Assembly: GCA_964352425.1 (NCBI GenBank)
Contig: CAYGRZ010000002.1
Coordinates: 32,562 to 96,561, forward strand
Source of the DNA: JAMWCX01 sp964352425
GTDB lineage: Bacteria; Omnitrophota; Gorgyraeia; 2-01-FULL-45-10
Reading direction: 5' to 3'
DNA: 64,000 nucleotides
Positions 1 to 7,236 of the stretch are shown piece by piece. The notes below the pieces were generated by a model. The model was not told the origin of the DNA, searched no databases, and was given only the letters and a program-made list of their open reading frames with translations. The translations under genes and the position numbers were made by a program. The number at the start of each line of letters is the position of its first letter. The stretch's first letter is position 1.

Positions 1-2
1 AT

Positions 3-650
3 GAAGGTTCGGTACTGAAGGTCGGAGACATCGTAGCCAATCTCGACAAGTCTCCGCTTATCAAACAGAGGGATGAGGCCGCGGCCGCGCTGAGGCTCGC
101 CAGGTCCCAATACGAGCTCGACCAGCTCGACTACGTGCGCGCCGAGAACCTCTTCAGGGAAGGTGCCATCTCCGCCCAGCAGCGCGACGCGGCTAAGACG
201 AAGGCGGATAATGACAGCGCCGATATTGAGCGGCTCATGGCAGCGTTGGAGCTGGCGGAACTGAACCTCGCCTGGGCGGACCTATCCTCGCCGCTGAACG
301 GCTACATAACGGTCAAGAGCGCGCTTGCCGGCGAAAACGTGCAGGTGGGCGCGCCGGTCTTCACGGCGATAGACTTAAACGACGTCTGGGTGAGCGCTTA
401 TGTCGACGAGAGGGACCTCGGCCGCGTGAAGCTGAACCAGAAAGCGGAGGTGAAGATAGACGGTTTCCCGTTCAAGAAATATAAGGGCCGGATATCCTTC
501 ATATCGCAGCAGACGGAATTTACCCCGAAATATATCCAGACGACCAAGGAGAGGGTAAAGTACGTGTACCGTATAAAGGTGAAGTGCGACAACTCGAGCC
601 TTGATCTGAAGCCGGGGATGCCCGCCGACGCGTATATCATGCTCGAGTAA
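3..650 (+). CDS. HlyD-family membrane fusion protein (5' truncated)
   Basis: The reading frame is open from the window edge, so the N-terminus is missing; about 215 residues are visible. They contain the alpha-hairpin region (Lys/Ala/Glu-rich, roughly residues 20-75 of the visible part), then a lipoyl/barrel half (LSSPLNGYI, AGENVQVGAPVF) and the beta-barrel and C-terminal parts (VWVSAYVDERDLGRVK, LKPGMPADAYIML) of periplasmic adaptors. Such proteins link an inner-membrane exporter to an outer-membrane channel. It ends 1 nt before an ABC ATPase gene and heads a five-gene set whose order matches YbhG-YbhF-YbhS-YbhR. No TolC-like gene is visible. Confidence 0.9.
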   Translation, partial: EGSVLKVGDIVANLDKSPLIKQRDEAAAALRLARSQYELDQLDYVRAENLFREGAISAQQRDAAKTKADNDSADIERLMAALELAELNLAWADLSSPLNGYITVKSALAGENVQVGAPVFTAIDLNDVWVSAYVDERDLGRVKLNQKAEVKIDGFPFKKYKGRISFISQQTEFTPKYIQTTKERVKYVYRIKVKCDNSSLDLKPGMPADAYIMLE

Positions 651-651
651 T

Positions 652-1398
652 ATGTCCGTCATAAAAGCGGTCAATCTCACCCGGAAGTTCAGCAATCTCA
701 CCGCAGTCAATGAGCTTAACCTCGACATCCCCGAAGGCGAGATCTTCGGCCTCGTCGGGCCCGACGGCGCCGGCAAGACGACGACGATGCGCCTTCTCAC
801 CGGCATCCTCGATCCCACATCAGGCGAAGGCTGGGTCTACGGTAAACATATCGTCAAAGACGCCGAGGTCCTGAAAGACAATATCGCCTACATGTCCCAG
901 CGGTTCGGCCTTTACGAAGACCTGACCGTCATGGAGAACGTCAATTTCTACGCCGATCTCTTCGGCGTATCAGGGCCGGAGCGGCCGAAAAAAATAGAAG
1001 AGCTCCTGGGTTTCAGCAACCTGACGCCGTTCAAGGAGAGATTGGCCGGCAAGCTCTCCGGCGGCATGAAACAGAAACTCGGCCTTGCCTGCGCGCTCAT
1101 ACACACGCCGCGCGTCCTCTTCCTGGACGAGCCGACGAATGGCGTCGACCCCGTCTCGAGGCGCGACTTCTGGCGCATCCTTCACCAGCTCCTTAAAGAA
1201 AAAGTGACTATACTCTATTCGACTTCGTACCTCGACGAGGCCGAGCGGTGCAAAAGGGTGGGGCTCCTCCATAAGGGACAGCTCCTCAGGTGCGATACGC
1301 CCGATGCAATAAAGAAAGAGAAGAACGCCAGGTCGCTCGAGGAGGCGTTCATAGCGATCGTCAACGAATATGAGTCCGAGCATGGATCAAAAACCTGA
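652..1398 (+). CDS. ABC exporter ATPase, YbhF N-half-like
   Basis: A 248-residue nucleotide-binding domain with Walker A GPDGAGKTT (about residues 36-44), Q-loop MSQRFGLYEDLTV, signature LSGGMKQKLGLA and Walker B VLFLDEPTNGVD. The H-loop position reads STSYLDEAERC, so the usual His is Ser. It starts 1 nt after the adaptor gene stop and overlaps the next ATPase gene. In E. coli YbhF the two ATPase domains are one polypeptide; here they are separate genes. The partner at 1370-2338 keeps the H-loop His, suggesting an asymmetric ATPase pair. Substrate unknown; drug or hydrophobic compound export is inferred from the family. Confidence 0.92.
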   Translation: MSVIKAVNLTRKFSNLTAVNELNLDIPEGEIFGLVGPDGAGKTTTMRLLTGILDPTSGEGWVYGKHIVKDAEVLKDNIAYMSQRFGLYEDLTVMENVNFYADLFGVSGPERPKKIEELLGFSNLTPFKERLAGKLSGGMKQKLGLACALIHTPRVLFLDEPTNGVDPVSRRDFWRILHQLLKEKVTILYSTSYLDEAERCKRVGLLHKGQLLRCDTPDAIKKEKNARSLEEAFIAIVNEYESEHGSKT

Positions 1399-2338
1399 AG
1401 TTGCGGTCAGCGTCGATAAGCTGGAGAAGCGGTTCGGCAGTTTCACCGCCGTCAACAAGATAAGCTTCGATGTCAAGCGCGGTGAGATCTTCGGCTTTCT
1501 CGGCCCGAACGGCGCCGGAAAATCGACGACCATCAGAATGCTCTGCGGCATACTCACGCCGACCTCCGGGGCGGGCACGGTCAGCGGGTTCGACATCATG
1601 CGCCAGCAGGAAGAGATCAAGCAGCACATAGGATACATGTCCCAGAAGTTCTCGCTCTACGATGACCTCACCGTCGAAGAGAACGTCGATTTCTACAGCG
1701 GCATCTACAAGGTCCCGAGGCCTGAGCGCGAAAAGCGCAAGGCTGATATCATCAGGATGGCCGGTATCACCGAGTTTAAGCAGAATCTCACCAGGACGCT
1801 CTCCGGCGGCTGGAAACAGCGCCTGGCTCTTGGGTGCGCCATCATACACCAGCCGGGTATAATATTCCTCGATGAGCCGACGTCAGGCGTCGACCCTATT
1901 ACGCGCGCGAACTTCTGGGCGATCATCAAGGACATGGCAAGCCGCGGCATCACCGTCTTCGTCACGACCCATTACATGGACGAGGCCGAGAACTGCAACC
2001 GCATGACGCTCATCTACAAGGGCACCATGATCGCCATCGGCACGCCGCAGGAGATGAAGACCAGGGTCATGAAAGACGAGGTGCTGGAGATTATCATGCC
2101 GTCGGCGGAGGACTGGGTTGACAGGGTGGCGAAGGCCAGGGGCGTCAAGGAAGCCGCCCTCTTCAGCACGAAGCTCCACGCGGTGGCCGAAGACTCAATG
2201 GTCGCGATACCGGCGCTGAAAGAGATGTTCGATGCAGCAGGGGTAACGGGGTATGATATACGGAAGATCCTGCCGTCGCTCGAAGACGTCTTCGTCTCGT
2301 CGATAGAGAATTACGATAAGGAGCATCCGCAAAAGTGA
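1370..2338 (+). CDS. ABC exporter ATPase, YbhF C-half-like
   Basis: A 322-residue ATPase with Walker A GPNGAGKST, Q-loop MSQKFSLYDDLTV, signature LSGGWKQRLALG (Trp at the variable position), Walker B IIFLDEPTSGVD and an intact H-loop VTTHYMDEAENC. About 100 residues follow the core, as in the YbhF C-terminal half. The start at 1370 overlaps the upstream gene by 29 nt; an in-frame ATG at 1382 (MDQKPEVAV) is an equally good start because neither has a clear ribosome-binding site. It probably pairs with the upstream ATPase under the two ABC-2 permeases. Confidence 0.92.
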   Translation: MSPSMDQKPEVAVSVDKLEKRFGSFTAVNKISFDVKRGEIFGFLGPNGAGKSTTIRMLCGILTPTSGAGTVSGFDIMRQQEEIKQHIGYMSQKFSLYDDLTVEENVDFYSGIYKVPRPEREKRKADIIRMAGITEFKQNLTRTLSGGWKQRLALGCAIIHQPGIIFLDEPTSGVDPITRANFWAIIKDMASRGITVFVTTHYMDEAENCNRMTLIYKGTMIAIGTPQEMKTRVMKDEVLEIIMPSAEDWVDRVAKARGVKEAALFSTKLHAVAEDSMVAIPALKEMFDAAGVTGYDIRKILPSLEDVFVSSIENYDKEHPQK

Positions 2339-3465
2339 ACCTCGTGCGCGTTAATGCGGTGGCGAAGAAAGAGTTCATCCAGATATGGCGGGATCCGCGA
2401 AGCCTGAGCCTGGGGCTCGCCATCCCGATGATCCTTATCGTGCTCTTCGGCTATGCCCTCTCGCTCGATATCGACCACGTGCCGATGGTCGTCTGGAACC
2501 AGGATAAATCAAAGGCGTCGGTCGATTTTCTGCTCAATTTCAAAAACTCACGATATTTCAGCATAAACGCGTACTATGACAATTACCGGGACCTCGAGAG
2601 GGATATTAATTTCGGCCGTGCCATGATGGCGATGGTCATACCGAAGGATTTTTCGCGTTACCTCCACTCGAACCGGAAGGCCCCTGTCCAGCTTATCCTC
2701 GATGGCAGCGACTCCAATACCGCTACCGTCGCGCTCGGCTACGCGCAGTCGGTCGTCTATGGCTACAACGTGAAGATCATCCAGACGGCGGTCCAGGCGG
2801 CGGGCGCGCCGCCGGTGAAAGGCGTGGACTTCCGGCCGCGTGTCTGGTTCAACCAGGACTTTGAATCGAAGAATTTCATTGTGCCGGGACTCATCGCCAT
2901 CATCATGATGATCATCGCCGCGCTCCTTACGTCACTTACGATCGCCAGGGAGTGGGAACGCGGCACGATGGAGCAGCTCATATCAACGCCGGTACGCTCC
3001 GCGGAACTCATTGTGGGCAAGTTCATCCCGTATTTTGTGATCGGGCTCATCGACCTCGTGATGTCTGTTCTCATGGGAAGGTTCGTCTTCGACGTCCCGC
3101 TGCGGGGGAATCTGGTCCTGCTCTTTATCACAAGCTCGCTCTTCCTGACGGGGGCGCTCGCCCTCGGGATCTACATCTCTACGGTCGCGAAAAACCAGCT
3201 CATGGCGAGCCAGATGGCGCTCCTGGTATCGTTCCTGCCGACGTTTTTACTCTCGGGCTTCACCTACGAGATATTCAATATGCCGAAGGCCGTGCAGGCG
3301 TTCACGTATTTTATCCCGGCGCGCTATTTCATCACGATATTGCGGGGCATCTACCTGAAGGATGTCGGGCTGGGTGACCTCTGGTTTGAGACGCTGTGCC
3401 TGATCATCTTCACGATCCTTGCCGCGGGAGCGGCGATCAGGAAGTTTAAGAAGAAGATAGCGTAA
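2335..3465 (+). CDS. ABC-2 type permease, YbhS-like
   Basis: A 376-residue permease. It has an N-terminal membrane helix (about residues 24-42), a large extracytoplasmic domain (about 45-180), then five C-terminal helices beginning with IVPGLIAIIMMIIAALLTSL and the conserved REWERGTMEQLISTPVR cytoplasmic loop. The GTG start overlaps the preceding stop as GTGA, which indicates translational coupling. Together with the next gene it would form the transmembrane heterodimer of the exporter. Confidence 0.9.
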   Translation: MNLVRVNAVAKKEFIQIWRDPRSLSLGLAIPMILIVLFGYALSLDIDHVPMVVWNQDKSKASVDFLLNFKNSRYFSINAYYDNYRDLERDINFGRAMMAMVIPKDFSRYLHSNRKAPVQLILDGSDSNTATVALGYAQSVVYGYNVKIIQTAVQAAGAPPVKGVDFRPRVWFNQDFESKNFIVPGLIAIIMMIIAALLTSLTIAREWERGTMEQLISTPVRSAELIVGKFIPYFVIGLIDLVMSVLMGRFVFDVPLRGNLVLLFITSSLFLTGALALGIYISTVAKNQLMASQMALLVSFLPTFLLSGFTYEIFNMPKAVQAFTYFIPARYFITILRGIYLKDVGLGDLWFETLCLIIFTILAAGAAIRKFKKKIA

Positions 3466-3477
3466 GAAAGCGATACT

Positions 3478-4608
3478 ATGTTCGACAGGATACAGGCGCT
3501 TCTGGTAAAGGAATTTCTCCAGGTCTTCCGCGACCCGCGGATGAGGATGGTGATATTCATCTCGCCTCTGGTGCAGGTCCTCATCTTCGGGTACGCCGCG
3601 ACGATGGACATCACGCACGCGCCGATCGCCGTCTATGACATGGACAACACCAAGCAGTCGCGCGAGATCATCCGCGACTTCGATTACACCCCGTATTTTG
3701 ACATTAAGCACTATGTCTACAACCGCGAGCAGGGCAACACCCTTATCGACGAGTCGAAGGTGCTGGGGCTTCTCAGGTTCAACCGGGGATTCGCAAAGGA
3801 CCTCGTCGGGAACCGGTCCGCCGAAGTGCAGATGATCGTCGACGGCACAGATTCGAACGCCGCCTCCATCATATTGGGATACGCGAACCAGATCATCATG
3901 AGTTATAACTATGACCTGCTGCTGGACCGCGCCGCCGCGCATCTGGCCAGGTACGAGATCAGCCCCCTTGTGGACCTGCGCGACAGGCGGTGGTTCAACG
4001 AGAACCTCGAGTCGCGCAACTACTACCTGCCGGGCGTCATCGTGCTGATCGTGACGATAATGTCGCTCCTCCTGTCGGCGATGGCGATCGTGCGGGAGAA
4101 GGAGATAGGCACGATGGAGCAGCTCATCGTCAGCCCCATACGGCCGGCGGAGCTCATCATCGGCAAGATCGTCCCGTTCGGCGTGATAGCGCTGGTGCAG
4201 GTCATGCTCATCACCACCGTCGGCGTGCTCTGGTTCGGCATCCCGCTCAGGGGGTCGATCCCGCTCCTCCTCATCTGCACGATGCTCTATCTTGTGACGA
4301 CGCTCGGCGCGGGGCTGTTTATCTCAACCATGTGCTCGACACAGCAGGAGGCGATGATGTCGGTCTTCCTCTTCAACTTCCCGATGACGCTGTTGTCGGG
4401 GTTCGCGTACCCGATCGCGAACATGCCGCAGGTCATCCAGTACCTTACGTATCTGAATCCCCAGCGGTATTACCTGACGATCGTACGGTATATATTCCTC
4501 AAAGGCGTCGGCGTCGAGGTCCTCTGGGACGAGATGCTCGCCCTCCTCATCTTCGGCATCGTCGTCATCACGATGAGCTCGCTCCGCTTCCAGAAGCGCC
4601 TCGGCTGA
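3478..4608 (+). CDS. ABC-2 type permease, YbhR-like
   Basis: A 376-residue paralogue of the preceding permease with the same layout: one N-terminal helix, a large periplasmic domain containing the RRWFNENLESRNYYLPG segment before the second helix, the loop REKEIGTMEQLIVSPIRP, and five C-terminal helices. It starts 12 nt after the previous stop and is the last gene of the export operon. A GC-rich stretch (GGCCGGGCGGGGCC) follows the stop but has no T-tract, so it is not called a terminator. Confidence 0.9.
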   Translation: MFDRIQALLVKEFLQVFRDPRMRMVIFISPLVQVLIFGYAATMDITHAPIAVYDMDNTKQSREIIRDFDYTPYFDIKHYVYNREQGNTLIDESKVLGLLRFNRGFAKDLVGNRSAEVQMIVDGTDSNAASIILGYANQIIMSYNYDLLLDRAAAHLARYEISPLVDLRDRRWFNENLESRNYYLPGVIVLIVTIMSLLLSAMAIVREKEIGTMEQLIVSPIRPAELIIGKIVPFGVIALVQVMLITTVGVLWFGIPLRGSIPLLLICTMLYLVTTLGAGLFISTMCSTQQEAMMSVFLFNFPMTLLSGFAYPIANMPQVIQYLTYLNPQRYYLTIVRYIFLKGVGVEVLWDEMLALLIFGIVVITMSSLRFQKRLG

Positions 4609-4643
4609 GGCCGGGCGGGGCCCTCTCCTGTTAACATCGTCCC

Positions 4644-4671
4644 TTGCAAAAGTTAGATTTTGTGCTACACT
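4644..4671 (+). promoter_or_regulatory. Predicted sigma70 promoter for the acetyltransferase gene
   Basis: TTGCAA, 16-nt spacer, TACACT, with TG one base before the -10 (TGCTACACT, extended -10). It lies between the ABC operon and the gene starting near 4702. Confidence 0.55.
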
Positions 4672-4701
4672 TGATTTAAATTTGAAAGGCATAGCCCGAC
4701 G

Positions 4702-5865
4702 TTGATAGTTTCCAGGCGCCATAAAAAGCTGGCGCTCAAGACAAGGGTCATCAGAAAGATAGAAGAGGTGTCCCGCGACGCCTGGTGCAGTGTATTTCCC
4801 GATGTCCTTGAGAGCTACGATTTCTTCAGGACCCTCGACGAATCCGGCCTCGAACAGTTCCCTCTGTATTATATCCTCGTCTGCGATCGTAAAACATTAG
4901 TCGGCGCGACGGCGTGTTTCCTGGTGAACTATTCGCTCGATACGAGCATCAGCGGCCCGCTACGGCGCCTCTCCAATTCGATAAAGAAGATCAATCCCAA
5001 TATCTTCAGCCTGAAAGCGCTCGTCTGCGGCATGCCGATAGGGCAGGGGAGGATCGGCATCGCCCGTGACGGCGATAAGGTCCTGAAGGTCATCCTGCGG
5101 CGCATGGAACAGATCGCAAAGAAAGAAAAATGCGCTATTCTGGCCTTTAAGGACTTCCAGGACTCGTACGCCCTGCTCCTCGACCCTCTCCGGAAAGAAG
5201 GCTTCTCAAAGTTCGACAGCCTGCCGACGACCGAAATGAACGTCACGTTCAAGAGTTTTGAGGAATATCTCGGGACTTTGAGCGCGGCATCCAGGTACGA
5301 CCTGCGCAGGAAGTTCAGGAGGGTGGACGGCCACGTCAAGCTCGACATGCGCATCACCGATACGCTCGACGACCATACCCTTCGCGAGGTGTACAAGCTC
5401 TATCTCGATATCGTCGACATGCACGATATGGGATTCGAGCTCCTGCCCATGGCCTTCTTCAGAAATTTGTCGAAGAACATGCCCGACCGCGTCAGGTACT
5501 TCCTCTGGAGATCCGAAGGAAAGCTCGTCGCGTTCCTCCTGTGCCTGGTCTCGAAAGACATGCTCATAGATTATTACGTGGGGATGGACTATGCTGTCGC
5601 CCACAAATATCATCTTTACTTCCTGAAGTTCCGCGATGTCCTGAACTGGTGCATCAAGCACGGCATAAAGACATACGAGATGGGCATCACCGGGTACGAG
5701 CCGAAGAGAAGGCTGAACTTTCAGTTCATACCCCTCTATCTCTATGTCCGGCTGCGCAACAGGGCGCTCAGGCCCGTCTTTAATTTCATTTGCCAGTTCC
5801 TGAAGTTCGAGAACTTCGATCCGTCGCTCAAAGAAGCGAAAAAAGCCATGAAGGAGGCGAAATGA
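4702..5865 (+). CDS. GNAT/FemAB-like acyltransferase (DUF482 or BioF2-like type)
   Basis: A 387-residue protein with the family-typical segment SAASRYDLRRKFRRVDG near the middle, followed by a GNAT-like core (YFLWRSEGKLVAFLLCL, IDYYVGMDYAVAHKYHLYF, YEMGITGYEPKRRLNF). These features match the predicted acyl-CoA or aminoacyl transferases related to FemAB. Substrate is unknown. The TTG start at 4702 has only a weak upstream GAAAGG; no ATG near the N-terminus keeps the full domain. The stop overlaps the next gene as ATGA, so it is translated with the sugar permease. Confidence 0.75.
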   Translation: MIVSRRHKKLALKTRVIRKIEEVSRDAWCSVFPDVLESYDFFRTLDESGLEQFPLYYILVCDRKTLVGATACFLVNYSLDTSISGPLRRLSNSIKKINPNIFSLKALVCGMPIGQGRIGIARDGDKVLKVILRRMEQIAKKEKCAILAFKDFQDSYALLLDPLRKEGFSKFDSLPTTEMNVTFKSFEEYLGTLSAASRYDLRRKFRRVDGHVKLDMRITDTLDDHTLREVYKLYLDIVDMHDMGFELLPMAFFRNLSKNMPDRVRYFLWRSEGKLVAFLLCLVSKDMLIDYYVGMDYAVAHKYHLYFLKFRDVLNWCIKHGIKTYEMGITGYEPKRRLNFQFIPLYLYVRLRNRALRPVFNFICQFLKFENFDPSLKEAKKAMKEAK

Positions 5866-7229
5866 AAAAACCGCATTTAAGCATCTGGCAGATATGGAAC
5901 ATGAGTTTCGGGTTTTTCGGCATCCAGTTCGGCTGGGGACTGCAGATGGCGAACATGTCCGCCATCTATGAATTCCTGGGGGCGAAGTCCGATCAGATAC
6001 CTATCCTGTGGCTTGCCGCGCCGCTTACGGGGCTTCTCGTCCAGCCGATCGTCGGCCACATGAGCGACCGGACGTGGTGCGCTCTCGGCCGCAGGAGGCC
6101 GTTCTTCCTCACCGGCGCGATATTCGCTTCGCTGGCGCTTCTCCTGATGCCGCACTCCCCGAGCGTGCTGATAGCCGCGTTCCTCTTGTGGGTGCTCGAC
6201 TTCTCGGTCAACATAAGCATGGAGCCGTTCCGCGCGTTCGTCGGGGACATGCTTCCCGATGAGCAGCGCGCCCAGGGGTTCGCGATGCAGAGCCTCCTCA
6301 TCGGCTTCGGCGCGGTCCTTGCTTCGTCGCTGCCATGGATGATGACGAACTGGTGTGGAGTGTCTTCCGCGCCTCTTGCAAAAGAGGCGGTCGATACGGT
6401 CCGCGAGACGCTCACTGTCACGCTCTCAAGCCTGACCGGCAATGCCGCTATCCCCGCGACCGTGCGCTATTCATTCGCCGTCGGGGCGGCCGTCTTCTTC
6501 TGCGCGGTCCTCTGGACCATCTTCTCGACCAAGGAATATCCGCCCGAGGACATGGAGGCGTTCCGTACAATGAAGGCGAAGTCTGCCGGGTTTGGCGCCC
6601 ACGTGAAAGAGCTTGGCCGGGCGTTCGCCGAAATGCCGCGGACGATGAAGCAGCTGGCGTGGGTGCAGCTTTTCACGTGGTTCGGGCTCTTCTGCATGTG
6701 GATATATTTCTCGGTAGCCGTCGCCCATTACATATTCGGCGCCTCGGACCACACGTCAAAGCTTTTCTCTGACGGTATCCAATGGGGAGGTATCTGCTTC
6801 TCCGTCTATAACGGGGTCTGTTTCGCCTTCTCATTCATATTGATATGGCTTTCGCGCCGGGTGAGCCCAAAAATGATCCACCTTGTCTGCCTGCTTTGCG
6901 GAGGCCTGGGGCTCCTGTCGATCAGCTTCATACACGATAAACAGCTCCTGCTCCTGCCGATGATAGGCGTCGGCGTGGCGTGGGCGAGTATCGTCTCGAT
7001 GCCGTACGCGATGCTCTCGGGCGCGCTCCCCTCCGATAAGATGGGTGTCTACATGGGGATATTCAATTTCTTTATCGTGATACCGCAGATCGCAGCGTCG
7101 CTCGGCCTCGGATGGGTGATGAGGAGTTTTCTGCATGACAATTCGATGCTCGCTGTCATGATGGGGGGTGCCAGCATGATCATCGCCGCGCTCCTGGTCC
7201 CGCGCGTCGAAGTGAAAGAGACAGCGTGA
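5862..7229 (+). CDS. MFS sugar permease (SLC45/GPH-like)
   Basis: A 455-residue, 12-helix transporter. The N-terminus WQIWNMSFGFFGIQFGWGLQ and the loop GHMSDRTWCALGRRRPFF resemble the sucrose/maltose-type permeases of the SLC45/GPH group. The start at 5862 is preceded by AAGGAGG at good spacing; an upstream in-frame ATG at 5790 lies inside the previous gene and is less likely. It lies 7 nt before an amylomaltase gene and upstream of a maltoporin-like gene, so uptake of maltose or short malto-oligosaccharides across the inner membrane is the likely role (inference). Confidence 0.85.
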   Translation: MKKPHLSIWQIWNMSFGFFGIQFGWGLQMANMSAIYEFLGAKSDQIPILWLAAPLTGLLVQPIVGHMSDRTWCALGRRRPFFLTGAIFASLALLLMPHSPSVLIAAFLLWVLDFSVNISMEPFRAFVGDMLPDEQRAQGFAMQSLLIGFGAVLASSLPWMMTNWCGVSSAPLAKEAVDTVRETLTVTLSSLTGNAAIPATVRYSFAVGAAVFFCAVLWTIFSTKEYPPEDMEAFRTMKAKSAGFGAHVKELGRAFAEMPRTMKQLAWVQLFTWFGLFCMWIYFSVAVAHYIFGASDHTSKLFSDGIQWGGICFSVYNGVCFAFSFILIWLSRRVSPKMIHLVCLLCGGLGLLSISFIHDKQLLLLPMIGVGVAWASIVSMPYAMLSGALPSDKMGVYMGIFNFFIVIPQIAASLGLGWVMRSFLHDNSMLAVMMGGASMIIAALLVPRVEVKETA

Positions 7230-7236
7230 CATTTCT

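Noticed and set aside
4609..4643. Terminator after the ABC export operon
   Set aside because: GGCCGGGCGGGGCC can fold weakly but is not followed by a T-tract.
5790..5861. N-terminal extension of the MFS permease to ATG 5790
   Set aside because: It would overlap the acetyltransferase gene by 76 nt; ATG 5862 has AAGGAGG and begins the family-typical sequence.
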